Shown here piece after piece: positions 15,838 through 25,861 of a stretch of DNA of 49,608 nt; the stretch's first letter is position 1, and every line of letters starts with the position of its first letter. The position numbers and the translations under genes are program-made. Below the pieces are notes generated by a model. The model was given only the letters and a program-made list of their open reading frames with translations, had not been told where the DNA came from and did no database searches. Source of the stretch: Leptospira biflexa (GTDB taxonomy: Bacteria; Spirochaetota; UBA4802; UB4802); contig DYLU01000016.1 of NCBI GenBank assembly GCA_020721905.1, forward strand, positions 1-49,608, given 5' to 3'.

Positions 15838-18800
15838 TTACCGGTGAACTTTACGGGTAGTATGATACCCTAAATATACATGACCGGTATTGCCATCTAT
15901 TGTTATAAAATCGCCTTCCCGTATAATTATTTTGCCACCCTGTTCACGGTTTATGATTGCTATATGTTCATCTTCTACTATCTTCATTATGGAAAAGTCG
16001 CTAACGCCTGATTTTTCCAGCCTTCGCATCTGCAATACCGCATGTGATGTCATTCCGCCCACACATGTCAATATCCCATCAGATTTCTGCAAACCTATTA
16101 CATCTTCCGGGTTGGTCTCCGGACGTATTAAAATTATCTTATCTTTAGGATAGTGCATACGCATTATCTCTATACGGTTTATATCAAACACCGCTCTTCC
16201 TGACACTGCCCCGCCTGAAGCTGCCAGTCCCTGCCCTAACAGATATTCCTGAAGCTCGTGTGGTGTTTCAACCAGTTCTTCAATATCAAACATGTGTTTT
16301 GCCATACCACGGATTTGCAGTATATACAGCTTTTCATTCTCAAAGGTAAATTCCACCTCAATATCATTATCCCAGCGTTTGCGCAAACGGGTTACTGCAT
16401 CCCGTAATGTTGCGTAATGTGCCGGATAAGCTTTTTCCATGGATGGATACAGGGCAAAGCGCGCAAATTTTAATTTCTGCTGCTCGCTGATGGGGAACAC
16501 CTTTGCAACGCCACTGACAATATCATGTCCCTGAGCGCGTGTTTTATACTCGCCCGCTATCTGCACATCCTCATACTCAATAGACTGGCTGTAAACAACA
16601 CCTGTTATAGATGTTGGTGAAAGGTTTCCAAAAACCATCTGCTGAACAATAACCGCTGTTCCCCAGTCATCGGATAAATTTACGAAGCGGCGATAGTTCC
16701 GGGCAATGGCCGAATCCCATGATTGGAATACCGCAATGATTGCACAAAATAACTGCTCATAAGGGTCTTTTGGCACAGAAAAACCTGCTTTATTAATGGC
16801 AAAGCGATATTTACGTGTAAGCAATGACATCTGCTTGCCATTAAGCTTTTCTTTAAGATCAACGCCAGCTTCATCTTTAGCCTGTGCCATAAGATTTTCA
16901 AAGATATGTCTGTCCATACCAAACGCAGACATTGCAAAATCATGAATTACACGCCGGTAACAATCCCATGCAAACCACTCATCATACTGTGCAAAGTAGG
17001 GTACGATGTCCTCGGTCATCCCCACATTGGTGATGGTATCCATAACACCTGGCATTGAAAAAACCGCACCACTTCGCACTGAAACAAGTATTGGATTTAC
17101 AGGATTTCCAAACCGATATCCGGTAAAATCGTCAATATATTTTTTTAACATGTGAATGAGCTTTCGTTTAAAGCGTGGGTTATTGATATTGCCATCTTTA
17201 ATACGTTTATATAATTCCGAAGAAATGACAAGACCTTTGGGCACATTAATTCCATCAATATTTGCTGCAATAATCAACCCCTGAGCTTTGGCACCAACCT
17301 CCCATAGCGGAGCATACAATGCTGTATCATCATGTTGCCCGCTGTATTTCTCAATTATGTGAACAAGTTTGCCTTTACGTACACGTGTATCTACTTTACT
17401 GAGAATAACCACATTGCCCAGATATGACAATTCATGAATAAGATTATCTTTCAGCCTGAGCAATAGATTGTCCAGAAGCTGTAGTAGCGGAGATTGCATG
17501 ACCCTGTTACGCAAAAATCTGTCCACAATAACTTCAATGCTGGCAGGCTGATCCGATGGTATAAAATCGGAAATTATGTTTTCAATGCCAATATTCTTAA
17601 TTGCAATACGGCTTACTGATTTAAAGGTATCATTGAACCTGTCTGAAATTTCGCCATGAATAACCAGCAGGCTATAAATAACATCACGAAACTGTGTTAA
17701 TGTCAAATTTGGTGCATCAAGCAGGCTTGTAACAGCTCTCATCTCATGATTTGCAAGACCATCAATTTCAAAGGATTCTATAAACAGTTTAATAACGCGT
17801 TTGATTGCATCATAGTCAACTTTCTGATGCGGATAGATGTTTATATTTTCCAGTATCCTTTCAAAAAGAAGCAGCCTCACTATATTGCAGTGAAAAAAAA
17901 CTTTCAGTGTATCGAACTTCTTTTCTTTATATGAGCCATACATTGACGGTATGCCAAACGCAATATGGCGTTTAAACTCAATGGTATCAACTGGTTCAAA
18001 CACTTCAGGTGACAGAAGTATATCTTTCTTTAACGTATGTTGCAGTTTCAGGATGGCTTCAAGTGCGTCAAAATTATCATTGCCTTCAATTCGTTTGAAA
18101 AAGTTTTCCGGTGGGCTGAAAAGATTTTCCTGTGCATACTGATGAAGCTTTTCTATTGCGCGTATATCAGAGAAATTGTATTTATCAAAGATCATCCTGT
18201 ACACATGAAGAAACGTTATAAATTTCTCTATATTTATATTTGAAACATCTAACTTCTGTACATTTTCAAACATCTTCCTGAATTCATCATCCGATATTTC
18301 ATACAAAAATCGCCATATCTGCCTGCGTGAGGTATCAATATCAAACATACCGGCAATATGGTGCAGCATTTTAGTCATCTCAGCCGGGAACTGTTTATCA
18401 AAATATTCCACTATACACTCAATAGCGTCCTTTTTTTCATCTTCATCCATTCCTTCAAATGTATGCTGCACTATTACATCCATAAAACGTTTCTTGCCAA
18501 CCTTATAGAAGAAATCCCAGAATTTTTCATGTACCAGTTCAGGGAAATAGTGCCGTATTTCTGTATATATCCTTCGTGCCACTGACTCATTGTCTACATT
18601 AATTAGCCGGAATGTACGGTCCAGGTTGTTATATACTTCCTGAGGTACCATGCCTTTTAACAGCTCTTTGTTACCGGTGAGCCAAAAGTCCATCACGCGC
18701 TGTAACAGCACCACAGTACGGCTACTTGATTCTACATGCACCTGCTTGCGCACAAAATGTATGAGATCATTCATCTGATGATTGGTATCAACACGCTCGG

Positions 18801-20235
18801 TAAACGCACGAATATTACCGGTGGCTCCAATATCATGATAGAAGGCAGGGAACACTGCCGAAAGCGATATGATAAGATAAAATACATCTTTATAGTTACT
18901 GTTTAAAAGGCGTGAAATATCACGCTGGAATACATCAGTATCCTTTAAAAATACACCCCCCAGCGTAAGGTTGGCAATAAGGCTTGCAGCCAGACGCTTC
19001 ATATATACGGGATTAAGTTCAATAAGCTCAAGCCACGTGCGGATATTGGCAAGATGGCTTGCATTAACCATAACCGACCAGTCCTGTGCAATGCCGGTAA
19101 ATTGCGGAAAGCAGAATTTTGCATGTACCAGGATATCAACAAAAAGGTCAATGATCTGCCGGTTATCCGACTGCACCACCGTTTTGCCAATGTTCAGGAT
19201 AGTTGCAAATGCAGCATTGTAATTGCCACCTCGTTCAATCTCGGCAACAAGCACGGGCACAACCATCTGGACAACCTGCCGCAGAAGCACAAAACGTTGT
19301 TGCTGCACCAGTACGCCGCACAATGATGCAACGGTTCGTGATATATACAATTGAAGATTTGTATCCCTGCCCTCCTGCGATTTTTTAACTAAAAACGTAA
19401 GGAGTGCCAGCACCACATCATCATCTTCTATGATAGTCTGAGAAATGCAGTCTTTTGCCGCAATGCAGATCTTTTCCCATGACGAGGTGTTGTGGTGAAA
19501 TTCAATCAGCTTTTTTATTTCAGCAAACAATGATAACCTGTCTTTTTTACTGTTTTTTAAAGTTTTAGCTTTTTGTAATTTTTCCTGATATGCTTTTTGG
19601 GTAACAGATTTAACAAGCTGCTCAAGCTGGCGTATATGCTCATGCTCAATGCTCCAGAGGTTTTGCAGTGAATACACTTCTTCATCTTCAACTATGATAC
19701 TGCGTTCAATATATAATGTAAATTGATTTACAATAATCTCAATGCACAGTTCAAAAAGGGTTTCCTGCATTTTTTTTCTTTTAAGCGATAATTCCAATAA
19801 TTGCAAAATTCTGAGATTGACATCTTCTAAATAAAATCCGTCAGCAGTGTCGGCAATTAATATCCGGCAAAAATGTACTGACTCGCTATCAAACATGGCA
19901 GTGATATTTTCCAGTGAACTATCGCCCTCTATTTCTTTTTTTATTAAAAAGAGATAGCGATCTAAAAATGTATCAGCAGCACGTAATGTTGAACCGCGCT
20001 TACGAACTGTTGCCTCTTTCAGATAATGGAACACAACCGGAAGCACCTTGTCGCTATGAGGAACTATGTCATACATGTAATCGTAAAGATAAGCCCTGAG
20101 TTCGGTGACCATGTATTTCCAGTCAATGTTGGGATGCGTCATTTCAGCAACTAAGGTTTTAGCACGATTCAAGGCACCAATCTTGTGCTCAACAGGCAGG
20201 AGTATATTATTCACATCATAAAGTTCGTAATCCAT
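15838..20235 (-). CDS. Giant PPDK-like protein: helical N-domain + ATP-grasp + phosphohistidine domain
   Basis: The protein has 1465 residues. Residues 1 to about 930 are helical, without recognised motifs, and could be an alpha-solenoid. From about 935 it resembles the N-terminal half of pyruvate phosphate dikinase: VGAKAQGLIIAANIDG with VPKGLVIS, the ATP-grasp signature SVRSGAVFSMPGVMDTITN (about 1049-1068), EVEFTFENEKLYILQIR, then the swivelling domain with GILTCVGGMTSHA (His at about 1394). It ends at GDFITIDGNTGHVYLG, exactly where PPDK normally enters its PEP/pyruvate-binding TIM barrel, which is absent. No barrel gene lies next to it. It can plausibly autophosphorylate the His with ATP, but the acceptor is unknown. 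The start ATG follows a weak AAAGGTG. It is not a normal ppdK, so no symbol is given. Confidence 0.85.
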   Translation of the reverse strand: MDYELYDVNNILLPVEHKIGALNRAKTLVAEMTHPNIDWKYMVTELRAYLYDYMYDIVPHSDKVLPVVFHYLKEATVRKRGSTLRAADTFLDRYLFLIKKEIEGDSSLENITAMFDSESVHFCRILIADTADGFYLEDVNLRILQLLELSLKRKKMQETLFELCIEIIVNQFTLYIERSIIVEDEEVYSLQNLWSIEHEHIRQLEQLVKSVTQKAYQEKLQKAKTLKNSKKDRLSLFAEIKKLIEFHHNTSSWEKICIAAKDCISQTIIEDDDVVLALLTFLVKKSQEGRDTNLQLYISRTVASLCGVLVQQQRFVLLRQVVQMVVPVLVAEIERGGNYNAAFATILNIGKTVVQSDNRQIIDLFVDILVHAKFCFPQFTGIAQDWSVMVNASHLANIRTWLELIELNPVYMKRLAASLIANLTLGGVFLKDTDVFQRDISRLLNSNYKDVFYLIISLSAVFPAFYHDIGATGNIRAFTERVDTNHQMNDLIHFVRKQVHVESSSRTVVLLQRVMDFWLTGNKELLKGMVPQEVYNNLDRTFRLINVDNESVARRIYTEIRHYFPELVHEKFWDFFYKVGKKRFMDVIVQHTFEGMDEDEKKDAIECIVEYFDKQFPAEMTKMLHHIAGMFDIDTSRRQIWRFLYEISDDEFRKMFENVQKLDVSNINIEKFITFLHVYRMIFDKYNFSDIRAIEKLHQYAQENLFSPPENFFKRIEGNDNFDALEAILKLQHTLKKDILLSPEVFEPVDTIEFKRHIAFGIPSMYGSYKEKKFDTLKVFFHCNIVRLLLFERILENINIYPHQKVDYDAIKRVIKLFIESFEIDGLANHEMRAVTSLLDAPNLTLTQFRDVIYSLLVIHGEISDRFNDTFKSVSRIAIKNIGIENIISDFIPSDQPASIEVIVDRFLRNRVMQSPLLQLLDNLLLRLKDNLIHELSYLGNVVILSKVDTRVRKGKLVHIIEKYSGQHDDTALYAPLWEVGAKAQGLIIAANIDGINVPKGLVISSELYKRIKDGNINNPRFKRKLIHMLKKYIDDFTGYRFGNPVNPILVSVRSGAVFSMPGVMDTITNVGMTEDIVPYFAQYDEWFAWDCYRRVIHDFAMSAFGMDRHIFENLMAQAKDEAGVDLKEKLNGKQMSLLTRKYRFAINKAGFSVPKDPYEQLFCAIIAVFQSWDSAIARNYRRFVNLSDDWGTAVIVQQMVFGNLSPTSITGVVYSQSIEYEDVQIAGEYKTRAQGHDIVSGVAKVFPISEQQKLKFARFALYPSMEKAYPAHYATLRDAVTRLRKRWDNDIEVEFTFENEKLYILQIRGMAKHMFDIEELVETPHELQEYLLGQGLAASGGAVSGRAVFDINRIEIMRMHYPKDKIILIRPETNPEDVIGLQKSDGILTCVGGMTSHAVLQMRRLEKSGVSDFSIMKIVEDEHIAIINREQGGKIIIREGDFITIDGNTGHVYLGYHTTRKVHR

Positions 20236-20557
20236 AGCAATAGCACCTTTCAGTTAACGTACTGTTATTTGATTATAGTATTGCGTGCAAAGGCTTTAAT
20301 GTCAATAATTTTACAAACGGGACCAAATGCAGAGAAAATTGATTGTTTACAAAACAGATATATCAGTAGAAAGGTTATAGTGCAAGCCATACTTAAACGT
20401 TAATAAATCAGCACACAATATCCAGATCAAAATAAAAAAAATACAATACCGGGATTTGTTATTCACTTTGTTAGGGAATACCATCTTCTTTTACCCATAA
20501 TGCCCTCTATCAAAGATAATCTGCATAGCAGCAAGAATCTTGTTATGGAGGTCGTTT
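20236..20557. other. Intergenic region upstream of the PPDK-like gene, about 320 bp
   Basis: This AT-rich DNA lies between the start of the PPDK-like gene (-) and the signal-peptide stub gene (+), so it must carry promoters in both directions. I see no box pair with convincing spacing, no RNA gene and no repeat. Confidence 0.4.
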
Positions 20558-20806
20558 ATGGCAAAAAATATTTTATTAATCCTTTTTTCTGCATGTTTTA
20601 TTATATCCTTTCCTTATAACACTGCTTTTGCACAACAAAGCAATTTTTCAATATCACCGCACCCATACCCTGGTTTGAATTTAAAGAAGGACAAAAGGAT
20701 ATACGCATTACAATACCCCATCATTATTTTCTTTTGGCCCCATTATACAACCTTTTTTTCTTGCCTGCTTCGTTTTACAGCAAACTGTACCTCACCAGTT
20801 TTATAA
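20558..20806 (+). pseudogene. Truncated paralogue of the outer-membrane protein at 3426
   Basis: ATG 20558 is preceded at 6 nt by GGAGG, so translation initiation looks intact. The product begins with a good signal peptide (about 25 residues, ending NTAFA before Gln) and QQSNFSISPHPYPG. That matches the mature start of the protein at 3426-4208 (NFSISPPP). Homology then stops, and the frame runs on for about 40 residues, the last 64 bp overlapping the 3' end of clpB antisense. The most likely explanation is a 5' remnant left by a deletion that fused it to clpB's downstream side. An 82-residue secreted peptide could still be made. Confidence 0.65.
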
Positions 20807-23355
20807 TCAGCTATTACGGTATCATCATCCATGACCTCACCTGCCAATATCTTAACTGATAGCGGATTGAGCAGATGCTGTTGCAATGCACGTTTCAGGG
20901 GACGGGCGCCAAACTGCGGATCAAAGCCAACTTCAACAAGGTAATCCAGCGCTTTTGGTGTAAGCTCAAGGTTGATACCGCGCTCTTTTAAGCGCTTACC
21001 CACTTCATTGAGCTGTATCAAAATAATCTTGTTGATATGCTCACGTGTCAATGGGTTGAATATGATAATGTCGTCAATACGGTTTAAAAACTCTGGCTTA
21101 AAGTGCTGCTTCAACTCCTGATGAACTCCCTTAACTCGCTTTTCATAAGGTATTGACGCATCAGATATATACGAGGTGCCAATGTTTGATGTCATGATTA
21201 TCAGCGTATTCCTGAAATCCACTGTGCGCCCTTTGGAATCAGTAAGCCGCCCTTCATCAAGTATTTGCAAAAATATATTAAATACATCAGGATGAGCCTT
21301 TTCAATCTCATCAAACAGCAGTACCGAATAGGGCTTTCTGCGAATTGCTTCAGTTAGCTGTCCGCCTTCTTCATAGCCAATGTATCCGGGGGGTGCTCCA
21401 ATAAGGCGAGCAACAGCATGCTTCTCCATATACTCCGACATGTCTATTCGCACGATAGCCTTTTCATCATTGAACAAAAATTCGGCCACTGCTTTGGCAG
21501 TCTCGGTTTTACCAACACCCGTTGGACCAAGAAATATAAACGAACCAATGGGTCTGTTAGGATCCTGCAATCCTGAACGCGAACGGCGAACTGCCTCGGA
21601 TATAGTTTGTATGGCCTGTTTTTGACCAACAACGCGTTTTTCAATAATTGTCTCCATCTTTAAAAGCTTTTCTTTTTCGCCCTCAAGCATCCTGCTTACC
21701 GGAATCCCTGTCCAGCGGGAAACAACTGCAGCTATCTCCTGTTCGGTTACTTCTTCTTTTAAGAGCTTGCGTTCTTTTTGAATCTGAGCCAGCTTTTCAT
21801 TTAGTGCTTTTAATTTCTTTTCCTGCTCAATGATTTTGCCATAACGTATTTCGGCCACCAAATTCAGATTACCCTCACGCTCAGCCTTCTGTTCCTGTGC
21901 ACGCAGGTTTTCAATATCCTCTTTTATTTTACGTATATCTAATATTATGTTCTTTTCATTTTGCCATTGTACCGATAGCTCCTTCTTCTTTTCATTCAGG
22001 TTAGCCAGATCTTCTTCAATCTTTGCAAGCCGCTCAAGAGATGCTTTATCCTTTTCCTTCTTCACTGCCTCGCGCTCAATGGTAAGCTGGCGTATCTTAC
22101 GCTCTATCTCATCAAGCTCCAATGGCATTGAGTCTATCTCCATTTTTATAAGCGATGCAGCTTCATCAATGAGGTCAACGGCTTTGTCCGGCAAAAAACG
22201 GTCAGTAATGTAGCGATTGGATAAAACTGCTGCAGCAACAACAGCCGAATCCGAGATACGTACACCATGATGCACCTCGTATCGCTCTTTTAAGCCACGC
22301 AATATGGCGATAGTATCCTCTACTGAAGGCTGCCCAACATATACAGGCTGGAAACGGCGCTCAAGTGCCTTATCCTTTTCAATGTACTTCTGGTATTCGT
22401 TTAAGGTAGTTGCCCCAATACAGCGAAGCTCCCCGCGAGCAAGTGCAGGCTTTAACATATTGGACGCATCCACCGAACCTTCGGCCGCACCAGCACCAAC
22501 CAGTACATGAAGCTCATCAATAAAGAGCACCACATCGCCTTCTGATTCTTCAACCTCCTGGATGACAGCTTTCAGGCGCTCTTCAAATTCGCCACGGTAT
22601 TTTGCACCGGCAATTAAGGCTCCCATATCAAGGGCCACCACACGCTTGTTCTTTAAGCTTTCAGGCACATCGCCTGCAACAATACGCTGTGCCAAACCCT
22701 CTACGATTGCTGTTTTTCCAACACCCGGCTCACCAATAAGCACGGGGTTATTCTTGGTTCTGCGCGACAGTACCTGCAGAACTCGGCGTATTTCCTCATC
22801 ACGGCCAATAACGGGATCAAGCTTATTCATCCGTGCCAGTTTGGTCAAATCCCTGCCATAGCGCTCAAGGGCATTGTACTTGTCCTCAGCATTTTCATCG
22901 ATGACACGTTTACTGCCACGAATATCGGCAAGCACACGTAAAATATTTTCTTTAGTAAATCCATGCGAATTTAAGATATCGCGGGCTTTGTTTTTACCGG
23001 TAGTTGCAAGCCCCAAAATTAAATGTTCGGTACTTAAGTATTCATCCTTTAAGGCCACAGCTTCATTCCACGCAGTGTTAAGCACATCGCGAAGTGCAGA
23101 TGACATGCTGCCTCCGCCAGGGCCAGCGCCAAACTGCTTTGGTATGGACTGCAATGCGATGGTTACTTCATGACGTATATCTTCAGGTGAAGCCCCAAGT
23201 TTCTGAGCTATGGGCCTGAAAATTCCATCCTCCTGAATAATTAATGCAAATAATAGATGTTCCGGCATGATTTCAGAGTGATTGTATTGTGTTGCAATGT
23301 TTTGTGCTTCATATAACGCATTCTGCGACTTCAATGTCAGCTTGTCCATGCGCAT
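20743..23355 (-). CDS. clpB: ClpB disaggregase chaperone
   Basis: This AAA+ Hsp100 unfoldase rescues aggregated proteins with DnaK. The product is 870 residues from ATG 23355. The N-domain (about 1-145) is followed by NBD1 with GEPGVGKTA at about 208 and VVLFIDELH, the coiled-coil M domain (about 410-520), and NBD2 with GPTGVGKTE at about 607 and [15 protein letters not shown]. The C-terminal [12 protein letters not shown] sensor region is complete. The upstream ATG at 23370 overlaps the GGAGG ribosome site, so MRMDKLTLK (8-nt spacing) is preferred. A promoter and a CIRCE-like inverted repeat lie in the leader, indicating heat-shock control. Its end overlaps the truncated signal-peptide gene on the other strand. 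Confidence 0.97.
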   Translation of the reverse strand: MRMDKLTLKSQNALYEAQNIATQYNHSEIMPEHLLFALIIQEDGIFRPIAQKLGASPEDIRHEVTIALQSIPKQFGAGPGGGSMSSALRDVLNTAWNEAVALKDEYLSTEHLILGLATTGKNKARDILNSHGFTKENILRVLADIRGSKRVIDENAEDKYNALERYGRDLTKLARMNKLDPVIGRDEEIRRVLQVLSRRTKNNPVLIGEPGVGKTAIVEGLAQRIVAGDVPESLKNKRVVALDMGALIAGAKYRGEFEERLKAVIQEVEESEGDVVLFIDELHVLVGAGAAEGSVDASNMLKPALARGELRCIGATTLNEYQKYIEKDKALERRFQPVYVGQPSVEDTIAILRGLKERYEVHHGVRISDSAVVAAAVLSNRYITDRFLPDKAVDLIDEAASLIKMEIDSMPLELDEIERKIRQLTIEREAVKKEKDKASLERLAKIEEDLANLNEKKKELSVQWQNEKNIILDIRKIKEDIENLRAQEQKAEREGNLNLVAEIRYGKIIEQEKKLKALNEKLAQIQKERKLLKEEVTEQEIAAVVSRWTGIPVSRMLEGEKEKLLKMETIIEKRVVGQKQAIQTISEAVRRSRSGLQDPNRPIGSFIFLGPTGVGKTETAKAVAEFLFNDEKAIVRIDMSEYMEKHAVARLIGAPPGYIGYEEGGQLTEAIRRKPYSVLLFDEIEKAHPDVFNIFLQILDEGRLTDSKGRTVDFRNTLIIMTSNIGTSYISDASIPYEKRVKGVHQELKQHFKPEFLNRIDDIIIFNPLTREHINKIILIQLNEVGKRLKERGINLELTPKALDYLVEVGFDPQFGARPLKRALQQHLLNPLSVKILAGEVMDDDTVIADYKTGEVQFAVKRSRQEKKVV

Positions 23356-23380
23356 AGATATATCCTCCATACAAAAAAAA

Positions 23381-23404
23381 TTAACACTTTGTGAAGAGTG
23401 CTAA
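23381..23404 (-). promoter_or_regulatory. CIRCE-like (HrcA-type) operator of clpB, short spacer
   Basis: On the minus strand, TTAGCACTC (a perfect CIRCE half-site) is followed by 6 nt and AAGTGTTAA, an imperfect inverse. The standard CIRCE spacing is 9 nt, so the element is either a variant HrcA operator or a half-site. It sits in the clpB leader, 26 bp upstream of the start codon and about 40 bp after the predicted transcription start. Confidence 0.55.
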
Positions 23405-23450
23405 TGCGGGAACCTGTAACAGACATTTTATAATTTTTATATGTGATAAT

Positions 23451-23479
23451 AATATAATCAATTTTTTTCCAACCGTCAA
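23451..23479 (-). promoter_or_regulatory. clpB: clpB promoter, sigma-70-like
   Basis: On the minus strand, -35 TTGACG (23474-23479) and -10 TATATT (23451-23456) are 17 bp apart. Transcription would begin near 23444, giving a leader of about 90 nt that contains the CIRCE-like repeat. The promoter begins 4 bp after the stop codon of the upstream VWA gene. Confidence 0.75.
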
Positions 23480-23482
23480 GCA

Positions 23483-25075
23483 TTATTTATTGCGAATATC
23501 ATCCTGCCTGCTTTCAGTAAGAATCTGTTTGACTGTAACAGGAACAAACCATAGTGGCGGATTGAACAGCCCTTTGGTAAACCCTTTTTGCTGCAGTATA
23601 TCCTTTAAGGACATCTTGAGCATCTTTGGAATGTGGCTTCCCGGAATACCCACCACCGCTACAGGCAGTAATCCCACACCATACGGAGCATCAATATCCT
23701 GTTTTGGGGAAATGCCAACATACATACGCATGTTGTGATTCTGCGTAAGATATGACAGTACACCTGCATCTGTAACCGGAAGCCACAGCGAATATCCACC
23801 GTCTGACAACAGCACCCGTGCCAGTTTCTTTCTCTGTACAGCACCGGCTGCTGCAATCGTCTGGCATATATCAATGATATTGTTTTCCGGTTTATCTGCG
23901 TTAAGGATTTTAATGGACGATAGTTTTGGATAAAGTGTCGATAGTTCATACGGAGAAGCAGCAGCTGCACCAAACACCTCGGCAACAAATGGCTTTGCTG
24001 TCCTGGTCTTTGCTGTAACACCGTTTTTCCAGCGCTCTTGCGCATCGCCATGAAATATCCTTCCTGCCTCACAGAAAACATCAATTGGATTGCCCTGTAC
24101 ATCATACATGCGCTGATGGTAGGTTATATCAGAATAACTATCTGCCAATTGTGAAAGAGCAACACGATCAGCATGCGTTACTGTGCCCGTGCCAATAGCA
24201 TAGATACTGACATTATTCTTTTTCAGTAAAAAGCGCAGCGAACGCCCTTCATTGTAATTGCATGAAGAAGCTGTCAGTATAACACACAGCTTCTTTGCAT
24301 CCTTGCGCCAGGGGATCCCCTTCGCAATATAGGTTAGTTGCGGCACAATGGATTTTACAATTCCTTTGTTTAGCGATAGTTCCTGTAGATGATCATCCAG
24401 TGTTGTAGCACTGCTAATGGCATACGTTCCAATCTTTTTTGACTGTGAAAGCATTGGTACCACATACACGCGCATATCAGACCAGTTGTCGCTGATACTA
24501 TCGCACAATGCAATCACAGCGCGTTTTATATCCTTCCATTCACGCTGTGCACTGTATGAATTATCTATAAGAAAGGCAATATCATATATGCTTTTTCCCG
24601 CTGCAAGTGTACTATCAGGAACAGCAAGGTACAGCGAACGCATTTCAGTGTTTGCAAGTTCAAACAATGTATCAGCATATTCACTGCACCGGGAAACTAT
24701 TTTTTGTGTTGGAACGTCATACACAATGCTTTTAACCGAAAATCCTTTTTTAGTTTTGGTTAATGTGCCAATCTGTATGCGATCAATATAGCGGGATTTG
24801 CCCAGCATATCCAGTGCTTCACTTCCAACAACTCCCTGCGGATTAATAGAAAACTCCTGTAAATCTTTCTCAAGCAGGTCATGCGAATATATGGCAATGC
24901 CTTTCTGTATGTGCATAGCCAGTGAAACCAGCCTTGCATATTCAGAGCCCAGAGCTTCGTTTAAGGAACTGTCGGCACTTTCAACTTTGTAGGGAAGCAC
25001 AGCAGTGTCAGCAAACAACCGTGATGATAAAAATAAAAAGAGAATTAAGAATATAATGTAATATTTGTTTTTCAT
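23483..25075 (-). CDS. Periplasmic VWA-domain protein
   Basis: The 530-residue protein has a signal peptide (about 1-22, ending SRLFA before Asp). A first domain of about 130 residues resembles those that sense or bind in lipoprotein systems. A von Willebrand factor A-like domain begins at about 164, with the metal-site motif DNSYS in IAFLIDNSYSAQREW, a later LCVILTASS and VSIYAIGTGT. The C-terminal 170 residues contain no recognised motif. It is likely secreted and metal-dependent in binding a protein partner. It lies immediately upstream of the clpB promoter on the same strand, with an independent promoter for clpB, so co-regulation is not implied. No Shine-Dalgarno is evident. Confidence 0.75.
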   Translation of the reverse strand: MKNKYYIIFLILFLFLSSRLFADTAVLPYKVESADSSLNEALGSEYARLVSLAMHIQKGIAIYSHDLLEKDLQEFSINPQGVVGSEALDMLGKSRYIDRIQIGTLTKTKKGFSVKSIVYDVPTQKIVSRCSEYADTLFELANTEMRSLYLAVPDSTLAAGKSIYDIAFLIDNSYSAQREWKDIKRAVIALCDSISDNWSDMRVYVVPMLSQSKKIGTYAISSATTLDDHLQELSLNKGIVKSIVPQLTYIAKGIPWRKDAKKLCVILTASSCNYNEGRSLRFLLKKNNVSIYAIGTGTVTHADRVALSQLADSYSDITYHQRMYDVQGNPIDVFCEAGRIFHGDAQERWKNGVTAKTRTAKPFVAEVFGAAAASPYELSTLYPKLSSIKILNADKPENNIIDICQTIAAAGAVQRKKLARVLLSDGGYSLWLPVTDAGVLSYLTQNHNMRMYVGISPKQDIDAPYGVGLLPVAVVGIPGSHIPKMLKMSLKDILQQKGFTKGLFNPPLWFVPVTVKQILTESRQDDIRNK

Positions 25076-25136
25076 ACTGTATTGTAAAATTTAATGTAAA
25101 GTGTTTTAATGTATCCTCATTATGAAATGACGATGA

Positions 25137-25205
25137 TTATTGTAATGGATCACCGCCACCAAATTCAAGTATATTTCCCAAATGGCTGTGTACATCAATA
25201 ATCAT
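25137..25205 (-). pseudogene. 5' stub of an amidohydrolase-type gene
   Basis: The 22-codon frame reads MIIDVHSHLGNILEF then GGGDPLQ and a TAA. The opening is the characteristic N-terminal strand and metal-binding HxH of TatD/amidohydrolase-family proteins. It starts 13 bp after the rhomboid stop codon on the same strand, in the position of a downstream operon gene. The remaining hundreds of codons are absent, and the next gene (VWA) starts about 60 bp on. It is a deletion remnant. Confidence 0.6.
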
Positions 25206-25218
25206 TACTGGCTGCCGC

Positions 25219-25860
25219 TTAATATCTCTTTTTAAAAAACAAGATCAAAATAAAGCCTGCAATAAAACCGCCAACATGCGCAGACCAGGCTACATTGGTC
25301 ATACCTAATTTTTCACCATACAGGTTTGAAAGTTGCATGATAAACCACAGCAATATAAAAAACCAGGCTGGAATACGCAAAATAAAAAACATAAACCATA
25401 TCCGGATGCGTGCCGCCGGAAAAAGCACAACATATCCACCTAAAAGCCCCGATACTGCGCCTGAAGCACCAACGATAGATGTATATTCGTTATGGTGGAA
25501 AAGATAAAATGTTAAAGCAGCAGCAAGCCCACACACAATGTAATATGCATAAAACCGAATAGTTCCAAGAACATCCTCAATATTATTGCCAAATATCCAT
25601 AAAAAGAGCATATTTGATGCCACATGGATGATGTTCACATGCAAAAACATATGGCTTATAAAAGGAATATAGTGATTGTAATTATATATATTAATCTTGT
25701 TTACATGGCAGGGGACAAGCGCATACATCTTTATCAGGTTTTCAAAACCCGGCTGTCCATAAACCTCAAGATAGTAAACAACGCAATTTACCACTATAAG
25801 CAGTATAGTAATCAAAGGAAATGAGCGGGTTGGATTTTCATCTTTATACGGAAGGAACAT
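25219..25860 (-). CDS. Rhomboid family intramembrane serine protease
   Basis: The product is 213 residues from MFLPYKDENPTRSFP (ATG 25860). Seven or so membrane segments carry the rhomboid catalytic features: HVASN in an early helix, VGASGAVSG with the catalytic Ser, and SAHVGGFIAG with the catalytic His in the last segment. The start is just after the stop of the GlgD-like gene (TGA at 25862-25864), suggesting translational coupling. A longer upstream frame would overlap that gene and is rejected. GGTG is the only weak ribosome site. Rhomboids cleave membrane proteins within the bilayer; the substrate is unknown. Confidence 0.92.
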   Translation of the reverse strand: MFLPYKDENPTRSFPLITILLIVVNCVVYYLEVYGQPGFENLIKMYALVPCHVNKINIYNYNHYIPFISHMFLHVNIIHVASNMLFLWIFGNNIEDVLGTIRFYAYYIVCGLAAALTFYLFHHNEYTSIVGASGAVSGLLGGYVVLFPAARIRIWFMFFILRIPAWFFILLWFIMQLSNLYGEKLGMTNVAWSAHVGGFIAGFILILFFKKRY

Positions 25861-25861
25861 A

